Source of the DNA: Streptomyces sp. 1331.2
GTDB taxonomy: Bacteria > Actinomycetota > Actinomycetes > Streptomycetales > Streptomycetaceae
Assembly: GCF_900199205.1 (NCBI RefSeq)
Contig: NZ_OBMJ01000002.1
Span: 310,001-374,000 of the forward strand
Direction of reading: 5' to 3'
DNA: 64,000 nucleotides
The translations under genes and the position numbers were made by a program. Below are positions 23,475-32,319 of this stretch, piece by piece. The notes below the pieces were generated by a model, which worked only from the letters and a program-made list of their open reading frames with translations, was not told the origin of the DNA and ran no database searches. Each line of letters starts with the position of its first letter. Positions within the stretch are counted from its first letter, which is position 1.

Positions 23475-25421
23475 TCAGCCGCTGAACCCGGCCACGGTCT
23501 CCTTCGTGACCACCTTCACCGGCACCTTGATGGTCTCCTCGACCTTCTCCCCCTTGATCGCCTTGACCGCGTTGTCCACGGCGATCTTCCCGAGCTGCGA
23601 CGGCTGCTGGGCCACCGACGCGTACAGCGCCCCCTGCTCGACCGCCTTCAGCCCGTCGGGAGTTCCGTCGAAACCGACGACCTGCACGGATTCGCCGGCC
23701 TTGGACCCGAGCGCCTTCACCGCGCCGAGCGCCATCTCGTCGTTCGCGGCGATGACACCCTGGACGTCCGGGTGCGCCTGGAGCAGGTTCGACATGACGT
23801 CGAGCCCCTTGGTCCGGTCGAAGTCGGCCGGCTGCTGCGCGACGACCTCGATCCCCGGGTACGCCTCCAGTCCCTTGGCGAAGCCCTCGGCCCGCTCGCG
23901 CGCGGCGGAGGTACCGGCCAGCCCCTGGAGGATCACGATCTTCCCGCTGCCACCGAGCTTGTCGGCGATGGCCTTCGCCGCCTGCTCGCCGCCGGCGACG
24001 TTGTCGGAGGCGACCAGTGCGTTCACATCGGCGTTGTTGACGCCGCGGTCGACGGCGATGACCGGGATCCTCGCCTTGCCCGCGGCCTGCACGGAGTTGC
24101 TCGCCGCGTCGGAGTCCACCGGATTGACGACGATCGCCGCGAGCTTCGAACTGGTGAAGTTCTGCAGCTGGTTGGCCTGCTGCGAGGCGTCGTTCTGCGC
24201 GTCGGTGACGGTCAGGTCCACCCCCAGCAGCTTCGCCTCGGCCTGCGCACCCGACCGGATCTGCACGAAGAACGGGTTGTTGAGCGTGGAGAGCGAGAGG
24301 CCGATCTTCCGGGTGCCGGCCTTCGGATCGCCGTGCAGGAACGACGTCGCACCCACGATCGCCACCGCCACGACAGCCGCGATCCCGTACGTGGCGGCCT
24401 GCCTGCCCCTTCCGCCGCCTGGCGCCCCGATCGCCGTGGGAGAGGCCCCGGCCTTGCGCCGCACCGTGTCGAGCAGCACCGCCAGGGCGATGACGACACC
24501 GATGACGACCTGCTGCCAGAACGCGGAGACGTTCAGCAGGTTCAGCCCGTTGCGCAGCACCGCGAGGATGAGCGCGCCGATCAGCGTCCCCGACGCCTTG
24601 CCGGTACCCCCGGCGAGGGAGGCGCCGCCGATGACGACGGAGGCGATGGCGTCCAGCTCGTACCCGGTGGCCGCCTGCGGCTGCGCGGAGGAGAGCCGGG
24701 AGGCCAGGACGACACCGGCGACCGCGGCGAACACACCGGACAGCGCGTAGATCGCGAGCTTCTGCCGGGGCACCCGCAGACCCGAGAGCCGGGCCGCCTC
24801 CTCGTTGCCGCCGATGGCGTACATCGAGCGGCCGATGTACGTACGGCCGAGGACGAACGCCGTGACGAGCCCCATGGCCACCATGACCAGTACCGGCACC
24901 GGCAGCCACCCGCCGAGCGTGTCACCCAGGTGGGAGACGGAGGCCGGGAACGCGATCGGCGATCCGTCCGAGATCACCAGTGCCAGGCCACGCCCCACCG
25001 ACAGCGTCGCGAGCGTCGCGATGAACGGCGGCAGCTTGCCGTACGAGATCAGGAAGCCGTTCACCAGGCCGGCGGCCACGCCCGTCGCCAGCGCCAGCAG
25101 CACCGCGACGGCCACCGGCACTCCGTGCGCCGTGGCGCTCCACGCCAGCACGGTCGCCGACAGCGCGGCCACCGAACCGACCGACAGGTCGATGCCCGCC
25201 GAGACGATCACGAAGGTGACGCCGAAGGCGAGGACGGCGGTCACAGCCGCCTGGACGCCGACGTTGAGCAGGTTGTCGGTGGTGAGGAAGTCGCCCGACA
25301 GCGCCGACATGGCGATGACGAGGGCGATCAGCGCGGTCAGCGCGCCGTTGTCGAGCAGCAGACGGCGCAACGCCGCGGCGCCACCGGCGCCCGTACCGCC
25401 CTTGAGCGTTTCAGCGGCCAC
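23475..25421 (-). CDS. rbsCB: Fused ribose ABC permease and substrate-binding protein (RbsC-RbsB)
   Basis: 648 residues combining two transporter parts. Residues 1-320 are an RbsC-type permease with eight to ten TM helices (LTALIALVIAMSALSGDFLTT, GIDLSVGSVAALSA, GNEEAARLSGLRV, GGASLAGGTGKASGTLIGALIL). After a TM (YGIAAVVAVAIVGATSFL, near 345), residues 360-648 are a ribose-type periplasmic-binding domain (IGLSLSTLNNPFFVQIRSGAQAEAKLLG, VVNPVDSDAASNSV, VASDNVAGGEQAA, VIAANDEMALGAVKAL, VVGFDGTPDGLKAV). The binding domain is thus tethered to the outer face by the last TM. Its start overlaps the rbsA end by eleven bases. Separate lipoprotein RbsB genes are usual; the fusion is known in some actinomycetes. 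Confidence 0.9.
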   Translation of the reverse strand: MAAETLKGGTGAGGAAALRRLLLDNGALTALIALVIAMSALSGDFLTTDNLLNVGVQAAVTAVLAFGVTFVIVSAGIDLSVGSVAALSATVLAWSATAHGVPVAVAVLLALATGVAAGLVNGFLISYGKLPPFIATLATLSVGRGLALVISDGSPIAFPASVSHLGDTLGGWLPVPVLVMVAMGLVTAFVLGRTYIGRSMYAIGGNEEAARLSGLRVPRQKLAIYALSGVFAAVAGVVLASRLSSAQPQAATGYELDAIASVVIGGASLAGGTGKASGTLIGALILAVLRNGLNLLNVSAFWQQVVIGVVIALAVLLDTVRRKAGASPTAIGAPGGGRGRQAATYGIAAVVAVAIVGATSFLHGDPKAGTRKIGLSLSTLNNPFFVQIRSGAQAEAKLLGVDLTVTDAQNDASQQANQLQNFTSSKLAAIVVNPVDSDAASNSVQAAGKARIPVIAVDRGVNNADVNALVASDNVAGGEQAAKAIADKLGGSGKIVILQGLAGTSAARERAEGFAKGLEAYPGIEVVAQQPADFDRTKGLDVMSNLLQAHPDVQGVIAANDEMALGAVKALGSKAGESVQVVGFDGTPDGLKAVEQGALYASVAQQPSQLGKIAVDNAVKAIKGEKVEETIKVPVKVVTKETVAGFSG

Positions 25422-26931
25422 GGGGGGCCTCCAGTTCGGTAGTGGGATTGCTCACGGCCAGCGACATGACCGCGTCCTGCGTGGCCTCGTCGGCGGACAA
25501 CTCGCCCGCGATCCGGCCCTGGGCCATCACCAGCACCCGGTCGCTCATCCCGAGCACCTCGGGCAGATCGCTGGAGATCATGAGGACGGCGGCCCCGGTC
25601 GCCGTCAGTTCGTTGATGAGCTGGTAGATCTCGACCTTGGCGCCGACGTCGATGCCGCGCGTGGGCTCGTCGAGGATCAGCACCTTGGTGTCGGCCAGGA
25701 GCCACTTGCCGATGACGACCTTCTGCTGGTTGCCGCCGGACAGCGTGCGCACCTGCTGACCGAGCCCGGCCATCCGTACGCCGAGTTGCCCGGCGATCCG
25801 CTCGGCGGCGTCGTGCTGACCCCTGAGGTCGACGATTCCGGCCCTGGTGGCGGCCTTGAGGGTGACGAGTCCGAGGTTCTCCTCGACCGACTGGTCGAGC
25901 ACCAGCCCCTGACCCTTGCGGTCCTCGGGCACCAGCCCGATCCCCGCGGTCATGGCGGCGCCGATGTCGTGCCGCTTCAGGTCGGCCCCGGCGACGCGGA
26001 CCGTACCGCGGTCGTACGGGTCGGCCCCGAAGACGGCCCGGACCACCTCGGTGCGCCCCGCCCCGACCAGCCCCGCGACGCCGACGACCTCGCCGGCCCG
26101 CACCTCGAAGCTGACGTCGTGGAAGGCACCGTCCCGGGACAGTCCCTCCACGGACAGCAGCGCGGTGCCCGGGACGGCCCGCTCGCGCGGGTACTGCTGC
26201 TCGATGGACCGGCCGACCATCAGCCGGACGAGCTCCTCCTCCGGCGTGGAGGCGGGCACCTGCCCGACCGACCTGCCGTCCCGGATGACCGTGACCCGGT
26301 CCCCGAGGGCGGCGATCTCCTCCAGGTGGTGCGTGATGAAGACGATCCCGACGCCGTCCTCGCGCAGCCTGCGCACGATCACGAACAGCTTCTCGACCTC
26401 CTCGGAGGTCAGCACGGCGGTCGGCTCGTCCATGATCAGAACCCGCGCGTCCAGGCTCAGCGCCTTGGCGATCTCGACCATCTGCAGGCGTGCGATGCCG
26501 AGTTCGCGCACCCGCGCGCGGGGCGACACGCTGACGCCGACGCGATCCAGCAGCTCCGAGGCGTCCGCCTCCATCCTCTTCCGGTCGATCACCCCGAACC
26601 GGCGCGGCTGGCGCCCCAGGAAGATGTTCTCGGCGACCGTCAGATCGGGGACGAGGTTGAACTCCTGGTAGATGGTGGCGATCCCGAGTCGCTCGGAGTC
26701 CTGCGCACCATGGATGCGGACCTCCTCACCGCCGACCAGGATGCGGCCCTCGTCGGGGGCGTGGGCACCGGAGAGCATCTTGATCAGGGTGCTCTTCCCC
26801 GCGCCGTTCTCACCGAGCAGCACATGGACCTCGCCCCGCCGCAGGTCGAAGTCGACGCGGTCCAGCGCGACCACCCCGGGGAAGGTCTTCCGTATGCCCT
26901 CGATGCGCAGCAACTCGTCCGCGTTGCTCAC
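25411..26931 (-). CDS. rbsA: Ribose ABC transporter ATP-binding protein
   Basis: 506 residues with two tandem ATPase domains. Domain 1 has Walker A GENGAGKST, the signature-like ELGIARLQMVEIAKAL and Walker B VLIMDEPTAVL. Domain 2 has the degenerate P-loop GLVGAGRTE usual in sugar importers of this class, the signature LSGGNQQKVVIGKWL and VLILDEPTRGIDVG. It energises the fused permease/binding protein. GTG 26931 is chosen for GGAG six bases upstream and the GTGA overlap with the rbsR stop. Confidence 0.95.
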   Translation of the reverse strand: MSNADELLRIEGIRKTFPGVVALDRVDFDLRRGEVHVLLGENGAGKSTLIKMLSGAHAPDEGRILVGGEEVRIHGAQDSERLGIATIYQEFNLVPDLTVAENIFLGRQPRRFGVIDRKRMEADASELLDRVGVSVSPRARVRELGIARLQMVEIAKALSLDARVLIMDEPTAVLTSEEVEKLFVIVRRLREDGVGIVFITHHLEEIAALGDRVTVIRDGRSVGQVPASTPEEELVRLMVGRSIEQQYPRERAVPGTALLSVEGLSRDGAFHDVSFEVRAGEVVGVAGLVGAGRTEVVRAVFGADPYDRGTVRVAGADLKRHDIGAAMTAGIGLVPEDRKGQGLVLDQSVEENLGLVTLKAATRAGIVDLRGQHDAAERIAGQLGVRMAGLGQQVRTLSGGNQQKVVIGKWLLADTKVLILDEPTRGIDVGAKVEIYQLINELTATGAAVLMISSDLPEVLGMSDRVLVMAQGRIAGELSADEATQDAVMSLAVSNPTTELEAPRGR

Positions 26932-27962
26932 GACTGGCTCCTGTTCGTTGCGGGGTTCTCGTTCGTCACGGGGTTCTCGCCGCACGAGCGGCGAACGACG
27001 AGACGGGCGGGGAGCGTCACCGAGCGCGGCGGCCGCCCCTCGATGCGGTCCACGAGCGCGCGCACGGCGGCCCGGCCCAGCTCGCCCGTGGGCTGGGCGA
27101 TCGCGGTGATCGGCGGGTCCGTGTGCACGAACCAGGGGATGTCGTCGAACGCGGCGAGCGCGATGTCCTCCGGCACCCGCAGGCCACGGGCGCGTACGGC
27201 GTCCAGCGCGCCCAGCGCCATCAGGTTGTCCGCCGCGAACACGACCTGCGGGGGCTCGGCGAGGTCGAGGAACCGCTCGGTCTCCCGCCGGCCGCTGGCT
27301 GCCTGGAAGTCACCCTGGCCGATGTACTGGTCCGGCAGGTCGAGGCCGCACTCCGCCAGCGCCTCGCGGAACGCCTCCACGCGCTCCTGCCCGGTCGTGG
27401 TGGCCGCCGGCCCGGCGATGATCGCCAGCCGCCGGTGCCCCAGCCGGTGCAGGTGCACGACGAGATCCCGTACGGCACCCCGCCCGTCCGCCCGCACCAC
27501 CGGCACGTCGACGCCGGGGATCCACCGGTCCACGAACACCATCGGTGTCCCGGCCCGGGCGGCGTCCAGCATGAGCGGCGACCCGCCGTCGGTGGGCGAG
27601 ACCAGCAGCCCGTCGATACGGCGGTCCAGCAGCGTCCGTACGTGGTGGTCCTGCAGTTCCGGCCGCTCGTCGGCGTTACCGATGATCACGCTGTACCCCA
27701 GCGCCCGCGCCGCTTCCTCCACGGACCGTGCGAGCTCGGTGAAGTACGGGTTCAGCACGTCGCTGATCACGAGGCCGAGCGTGTGGGTCTGGTCGGTACG
27801 CAGCGACCGCGCCACGGCGTTGGGCCGGTACCCGAGCGATGCGACGGCGGCCAGCACCCGCGCCCGCGCGCCCTCGCTCACCGACGGGTGCTCATTCAGG
27901 ACACGCGAGACAGTGGCGACGGACACGCCTGCCTCGGCGGCGACGTCCTTGATGCTCGTCAC
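26928..27962 (-). CDS. rbsR: LacI-family ribose operon repressor
   Basis: 344 residues: N-terminal LacI HTH and hinge (SIKDVAAEAGVSVATVSRVLNEHPSVSEGARARVLAAVASLGYRPNAVARSLRT) followed by a periplasmic-binding-like effector domain (LGLVISDVLNPYFTELARSVEEAA, DGLLVSPT, AFDDIPWFVHTDPPITAI). It is first in the operon and overlaps rbsA by four bases, so it is autoregulated with the transporter. GTG 27962 follows GGAGG by ten bases. The C-terminal tail GENPVTNENPATNRSQS is unusual and covers a short sequence repeat. Two identical operator-like sites lie just upstream of the start. Confidence 0.9.
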   Translation of the reverse strand: MTSIKDVAAEAGVSVATVSRVLNEHPSVSEGARARVLAAVASLGYRPNAVARSLRTDQTHTLGLVISDVLNPYFTELARSVEEAARALGYSVIIGNADERPELQDHHVRTLLDRRIDGLLVSPTDGGSPLMLDAARAGTPMVFVDRWIPGVDVPVVRADGRGAVRDLVVHLHRLGHRRLAIIAGPAATTTGQERVEAFREALAECGLDLPDQYIGQGDFQAASGRRETERFLDLAEPPQVVFAADNLMALGALDAVRARGLRVPEDIALAAFDDIPWFVHTDPPITAIAQPTGELGRAAVRALVDRIEGRPPRSVTLPARLVVRRSCGENPVTNENPATNRSQS

Positions 27963-27980
27963 AGCCGCCCCACCTCCTCG

Positions 27981-28027
27981 TGGAATCGATTACATCAACG
28001 CGTTCCCCCGATTGGAATCGATTACAT
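27981..28027. promoter_or_regulatory. Twin LacI-type operators of the rbs operon
   Basis: TGGAATCGATTACAT occurs at 27981-27995 and again at 28013-28027. Each contains the palindromic core AATCGATT. The copies are in the same orientation, 32 bases apart (three helical turns), starting 19 bases before the rbsR start codon. RbsR is the obvious ligand. Confidence 0.8.
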
Positions 28028-28124
28028 GCCCGTAGGGCAAGCCTTGAGCCGATGGCTGAAACCTGATCGTGATGAACGCCGGCCGCTCAAGCAGCCACCT
28101 GCGGCGGGAATCGGGCGCGCAAGA

Positions 28125-28157
28125 GGCAAGCCCCGGGCCGCCGGCCCGGGGCTTGCC
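28125..28157 (-). terminator. Hairpin terminator of the GH12-like gene
   Basis: A perfect 14-bp stem (28125-28138 with 28144-28157), loop CGCCG, 20 bases downstream of the GH12-like stop on the minus strand. It separates that gene from the rbs promoter. Confidence 0.8.
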
Positions 28158-28176
28158 CGTCAACCGCCGGACCGCC

Positions 28177-28947
28177 CTAGATGCTCGATCCGCCGCCGGA
28201 GGTGTTGTTCCACCAGGCGCTGTAGGCGTTCAGCGAGTACCGCTTCTGCACGCCGCCGGTCGAGGTGATCTCGATGCCGAACTGCATCGTGTCGAAGGTG
28301 GTGTTGCGCAGGAGGTTCTGCGACGCGGCCCAGCGCCAGACCGCCGAGGCGTCGATGGTGCCGGTGTCGGTCTGCTGGGCGGGGATGAGCTGCAGGACGT
28401 TCCAGCCGGGATCGGCCTGCCAGACCGACGCGTACCGGATGCCGCCGATGGTCACGTTGGACGCGATCTGCCGTCCCCAGCCGCCTGCCGACGTGCCGGA
28501 CCAGCTGGTGAAGACCATGATCTCGTCCTGGTTGCCGGTCGACCAGAGGTCGCTCGTCCAGTCCCACCAGTCACCGCCGGCGACGGGAGCCGACGACGTG
28601 TTGTACCAGAAGCCCGCCGAGTTCAGCTGCGACAGCGGCGTCCGGGGCCGGACCCCGGTGTTCGGGTAGGACTTGACCCCGCCGCCGGAGTGGTCGGCGT
28701 CGACGTACCAGGACTTGATGCTGTTGACGGTCAGGCACTGCGGTCCGTGGTTCTGGCCCCAGACGTCGTTGTAGACCGTCCAGGTGCCCTGGGTGTACTG
28801 ACCCCACTGGTCGCAGGTGGAGTACACCTGGGCCTGCGCCGGAGACGCGATGCTCAGGAACGCTGCGATCAGGGTGGCGATCAGGGCCGGACGACCGAAG
28901 CCGGCCGACTTCTTGCCGCGGATGGATTCACGGGTGTGCCATCTCAT
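28177..28947 (-). CDS. Secreted glycoside hydrolase, GH12-like (endoglucanase/xyloglucanase type)
   Basis: 256 residues with a Sec signal peptide (PALIATLIAAFLSIASPAQA, cleavage before QVYST). The mature part has the beta-sandwich composition and order of GH12: VYNDVWGQNHGPQCLTVNS, VKSYPNTG, the DEIMVFTSWSGT strand with the putative nucleophile Glu, and MQFGIEITSTGG near the end with the putative acid/base Glu. Activity on beta-1,4-glucan or xyloglucan is inferred. ATG 28947 follows GGAGGG. It is divergent from the GH127 gene, with 544 bases between the starts. There is no binding module. Confidence 0.65.
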   Translation of the reverse strand: MRWHTRESIRGKKSAGFGRPALIATLIAAFLSIASPAQAQVYSTCDQWGQYTQGTWTVYNDVWGQNHGPQCLTVNSIKSWYVDADHSGGGVKSYPNTGVRPRTPLSQLNSAGFWYNTSSAPVAGGDWWDWTSDLWSTGNQDEIMVFTSWSGTSAGGWGRQIASNVTIGGIRYASVWQADPGWNVLQLIPAQQTDTGTIDASAVWRWAASQNLLRNTTFDTMQFGIEITSTGGVQKRYSLNAYSAWWNNTSGGGSSI

Positions 28948-29349
28948 GTGTCCCTCCAAGGACGGCGATGGGTTGTTCCGGACTCCCGGTCCGGTGGCGG
29001 GACCTGACGGCCGTGAGGTGTCGCCCGCCGGCGAATCCGGGTTCGGGACGGCGCGGCTCGGCCCCGTCGGAGGTGGCGCGCTCAAGAACTGCGGGAACGG
29101 CGCCCGGTCCCCTGACCTTCGAGCACCGGGCTTGCCGGACGCAGGTGCGAAGGGTCGAAGCGCTTGCGCCCGTGGACAGTAGTAATGACGGAGCCTCAGC
29201 ACAGCAAGGCCGTGCGCAGGAGGACACAGCTCTTTCACCTGTCGACTGTCGAACCGCCCTCGAAGGACTGTCGAACCGCTTCCGAACGGCAACGGCTGCA
29301 GGAGCGCACGGGGCGAGGGACGGCTTGGCCCGCACTGCCGGCGAGAGTA

Positions 29350-29378
29350 TTGACACGCTAATTGTGAGCGTTAACACT
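29350..29378 (+). promoter_or_regulatory. Promoter with overlapping LacI-type operator upstream of the GH127 gene
   Basis: TTGACA (29350-29355) is a consensus -35, followed by TTAACA-like -10 sequence at 29371-29376. TTGTGAGCGTTAACAC (29362-29376 and one base either side) overlaps it and resembles operators of LacI-family sugar repressors. The rest of 28948-29491 is intergenic with no supported gene. Confidence 0.5.
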
Positions 29379-29491
29379 CTTGCAACAGGCGGGCGCCGCA
29401 CCAAGCCCCCTGGGCGGCGACGCGCGCTCATGCGAAGGACTGCGGCCGCTGTACTCCCCGTTTTCTCCTCTTACGCACGATGGAGTTCGCC

Positions 29492-32215
29492 ATGCCGGCT
29501 CACCCCTTCAGCCGCCGTGCCATGTTCAGGGCGACCGGCGCCGCGGCCGTGGCCGCAGCCGCCGGCCCCGTCCTCGGTCCGGTCACCGCCGCGGCGGATA
29601 CGCCCCCGGTCAGGTCCGACGTCGGAGTGTCGACGGTCCCGTTCGAGCTGGGCCAGGTCCGGCTCACCAGCAGCCGATGGCTCGACAACCAGAACCGCAC
29701 CCTGGCCTACCTCCGCTTCGTCGACGTCGACCGCCTGCTGTACAACTTCCGCGCCAACCACCGGCTCTCCACCAACGCCGCTGCCGCGAACGGTGGTTGG
29801 GACGACCCGGGGTTCCCCTTCCGCACCCACGTGCAGGGCCATTTCCTCTCGGCGTGGGCCCAGGCCGCCGTCGCGCTCGGCGACACCACCTGCCGCGACA
29901 AGGCCGACCGGATGGTGGCCGAACTCGCCAAGTGCCAGGCCAACAACGCTGCCGCGGGCTTCTCCGCCGGCTACCTGTCGGGCTTCCCCGAGGCCGACTT
30001 CGCCAGCCTCGAAGCGGGCAGGCTGAGCAACGGCAACGTCCCGTACTACTGCGTCCACAAGACCATGGCCGGTCTGCTCGACGTGTGGCGCCTCCTGGAC
30101 AACACCCAGGCCCGCGACGTGCTCCTCGCGCTCGCCGACTGGGTCGACCGCCGCACCGCCGCGCTCGGCTACAGCACGATGCAGTCGGTGCTGGGCACCG
30201 AGTTCGGCGGAATGAGCGAGGTGTTGGCCGATCTGTGCCAACAGACCGGTGACACCCGCTGGCTGACCACCGCTCAGCGCTTCGACCACGCCGCCGTCCT
30301 CGACCCGCTCGCCGCGAACCTGGACCGGCTCAACGGCCTGCACGCCAACACGCAGGTGCCCAAGTGGATCGGAGCCGTCCGCGCGTACAAGGCCACCGGG
30401 ACGACCCGCTACCGCGACATCGCCGCCAACGCCTGGGCGATCACCACCGGCTCGCACACCTACGCCATCGGCGGCAACAGCCAGGCGGAGCACTTCCGGG
30501 CCGCGAACGCCATCTCCGGCTACCTCACCGACGACACCTGCGAACTCTGCAACTCCTACAACATGCTCAAGCTGACCCGGGAACTGTGGCAGCTGAACCC
30601 GGACCAGGCCTCGTACTTCGACTTCTACGAGAAGACGCTGCTCAACCACGTCCTCGGCGCCCAGAACCCGGCCGACCCGCACGGCCACATCACCTACTTC
30701 AGCTCCCTCAACCCGGGTGGCCGCCGGGGCAAGGGCCCGGCCTGGGGCGGCGGCACCTGGAGCACCGACTACGGCACCTTCTGGTGCTGCCAGGGAACGG
30801 GCGTCGAGTCCAACACCAAGCTGATGGACTCCGTCTACTTCCACGACGGCACCACCCTCACGGTGAACCTGTTCCTGCCGTCCGTCCTGGACTGGACCCA
30901 GCGGGGCATCACCGTCACCCAGACCACCGCGTTCCCGGCCGAGGACACCACGACGCTCAAGGTCACCGGCAGCGTCGGCGGGACGTGGTCCCTGCGCGTC
31001 CGCATCCCCGGGTGGACCTCGGGCGCCGTCGTCAGCGTCAACGGCGTCGCGCAGAGCGTCGCGGCCACCCCGGGCACGTACGCCACCCTCACCCGGTCCT
31101 GGGTCTCCGGCGACACCGTCACCGTGAAGCTCCCGATGCGGGTGGCCCTCCAAGCCGCCAACGACAGCCCGGGCGTCGCGGCGGTCACCTACGGCCCCGC
31201 CGTCCTGGCCGGCAACTACGGCAGCACCGCGCTGTCCGCCCTCCCGGCCCTGGACGCCGCCACGATCACCCGGACCAGCAGCACCGCCCTCGCCTTCACG
31301 GCCACCGCCGACGGAGCGAAGGTCGACCTCGGCCCGTTCCACGACGCCCAGGGCTTCAACTACACCGTCTACTGGCGGACCGACAGCGCGAGCTTCCGTC
31401 TGGTCAACGCGGCCAGCGGCCTCGTCCTCGGCATCCAGAACACGTCCACCGCCGACGGCGGCCTCGCCCTGCAGTGGCCCGACACCGGCACCGCCGACCA
31501 CAACTGGGCCCTCGTCGTCGACGGCGCCGCACTGCGGCTGCGCAACGCCAACAGCGGCAAGGTCCTCGGCGTGAAGGACATGTCCACCGCCGACAACGCC
31601 CCGATCCTCCAGTGGGCCGACTCGGGCACCGCCGACCACCGGTGGACCGTCGTCGACGCCGGCAACGGCTACTACAAGCTCCAGAACGTCAACAGCGGCA
31701 AGCTGCTCGGCATCGCCGGCGGCTCCACCGCCCAGGGCGCCGCAGCCGTCCAGCTGCCCGACAGCGGTTCCGCCGCCGGCCAGTGGCAGTTCGCCCCCGT
31801 CGGCGCCCGGCGGATCCAGAACGTCGCCAGCGGGCGGCTGCTCGGCATCCGGGACATGTCCACCGCCGACGGCGGCCTGGCCATCCAGTGGGACGACAAC
31901 GGCACCGCCGACCACCTCTGGACGGCCGCCCTCGACACCGGCGGCTACCTGCGCCTGCGCAACGCCAACAGCGGCAAGGTCCTCGCCACGGAGAACGGCG
32001 GCACCGCCAACGGCACCCGGATCGTCCAGTGGGCCGACAACGGCGCCGCCGACCACCGGTGGCGCCTGCGCCACGGTGGCGGCGACACCTTCCGGATCCA
32101 GTGCGCCGACAGCGGCCGCGTCCTCGGCATCTCCGGTGCCTCCACCGCCTCGGGAGCGCAGGCCGTGCTCTGGGACGACAACGGCACCAGCGACCACCTG
32201 TGGCGGTTCATCTGA
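29492..32215 (+). CDS. Secreted GH127 beta-L-arabinofuranosidase with C-terminal ricin-type lectin repeats
   Basis: 907 residues. A Tat-type signal (SRRAMFRATGAAAVAAAAGP) precedes the GH127 domain, residues about 40-620. The zinc/catalytic residues are all present: E351 and C353 in TCELCNSYN, C432 and C433 in FWCCQGTG, matching the Glu/Cys set of characterised GH127 enzymes, in which the first of the paired cysteines is the nucleophile. Residues about 630-907 are six ricin-B-like repeats (LVNAASGLVLGI.., LRNANSGKVLGV.., LQNVNSGKLLGI..), two beta-trefoils that bind sugar. It releases L-arabinose from arabinan-type side chains outside the cell. ATG 29492 is preferred to 29480 because GGAG precedes it by six bases. 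Confidence 0.92.
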   Translation: MPAHPFSRRAMFRATGAAAVAAAAGPVLGPVTAAADTPPVRSDVGVSTVPFELGQVRLTSSRWLDNQNRTLAYLRFVDVDRLLYNFRANHRLSTNAAAANGGWDDPGFPFRTHVQGHFLSAWAQAAVALGDTTCRDKADRMVAELAKCQANNAAAGFSAGYLSGFPEADFASLEAGRLSNGNVPYYCVHKTMAGLLDVWRLLDNTQARDVLLALADWVDRRTAALGYSTMQSVLGTEFGGMSEVLADLCQQTGDTRWLTTAQRFDHAAVLDPLAANLDRLNGLHANTQVPKWIGAVRAYKATGTTRYRDIAANAWAITTGSHTYAIGGNSQAEHFRAANAISGYLTDDTCELCNSYNMLKLTRELWQLNPDQASYFDFYEKTLLNHVLGAQNPADPHGHITYFSSLNPGGRRGKGPAWGGGTWSTDYGTFWCCQGTGVESNTKLMDSVYFHDGTTLTVNLFLPSVLDWTQRGITVTQTTAFPAEDTTTLKVTGSVGGTWSLRVRIPGWTSGAVVSVNGVAQSVAATPGTYATLTRSWVSGDTVTVKLPMRVALQAANDSPGVAAVTYGPAVLAGNYGSTALSALPALDAATITRTSSTALAFTATADGAKVDLGPFHDAQGFNYTVYWRTDSASFRLVNAASGLVLGIQNTSTADGGLALQWPDTGTADHNWALVVDGAALRLRNANSGKVLGVKDMSTADNAPILQWADSGTADHRWTVVDAGNGYYKLQNVNSGKLLGIAGGSTAQGAAAVQLPDSGSAAGQWQFAPVGARRIQNVASGRLLGIRDMSTADGGLAIQWDDNGTADHLWTAALDTGGYLRLRNANSGKVLATENGGTANGTRIVQWADNGAADHRWRLRHGGGDTFRIQCADSGRVLGISGASTASGAQAVLWDDNGTSDHLWRFI

Positions 32216-32244
32216 TCCGGCGCCGGATCGCGGTCGCCGCGGGG

Positions 32245-32294
32245 TGATCGCAGCCGGATCCCGCAGCAACGCTGCCCGGATCCGGCTGCGATCA
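32245..32294. terminator. Hairpin terminator between convergent genes
   Basis: A perfect 17-bp stem (32245-32261 with 32278-32294) and 16-base loop. It is followed by a 14-bp tandem duplication (AGCGGTGGTCGTTC at 32294 and 32308) that reaches the stop of the next gene. Confidence 0.8.
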
Positions 32295-32319
32295 GCGGTG
32301 GTCGTTCAGCGGTGGTCGT

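Noticed and set aside
23367..28035. Long plus-strand frames across the rbs operon
   Set aside because: They are shadows of the minus-strand genes, with Arg/Pro/Ala-rich sequence and no family resemblance.
31381..32215. CRISPR-like or satellite array in the repetitive 3' part of the GH127 gene
   Set aside because: The periodicity comes from in-frame ricin-type protein repeats with diverged codons, not from identical DNA repeats and spacers.
29471..32269. A minus-strand frame of more than 900 codons opposite the GH127 gene
   Set aside because: The plus-strand protein has all catalytic residues and ordered lectin repeats; the opposite frame is Gly/Val/Arg-rich without a recognisable domain.
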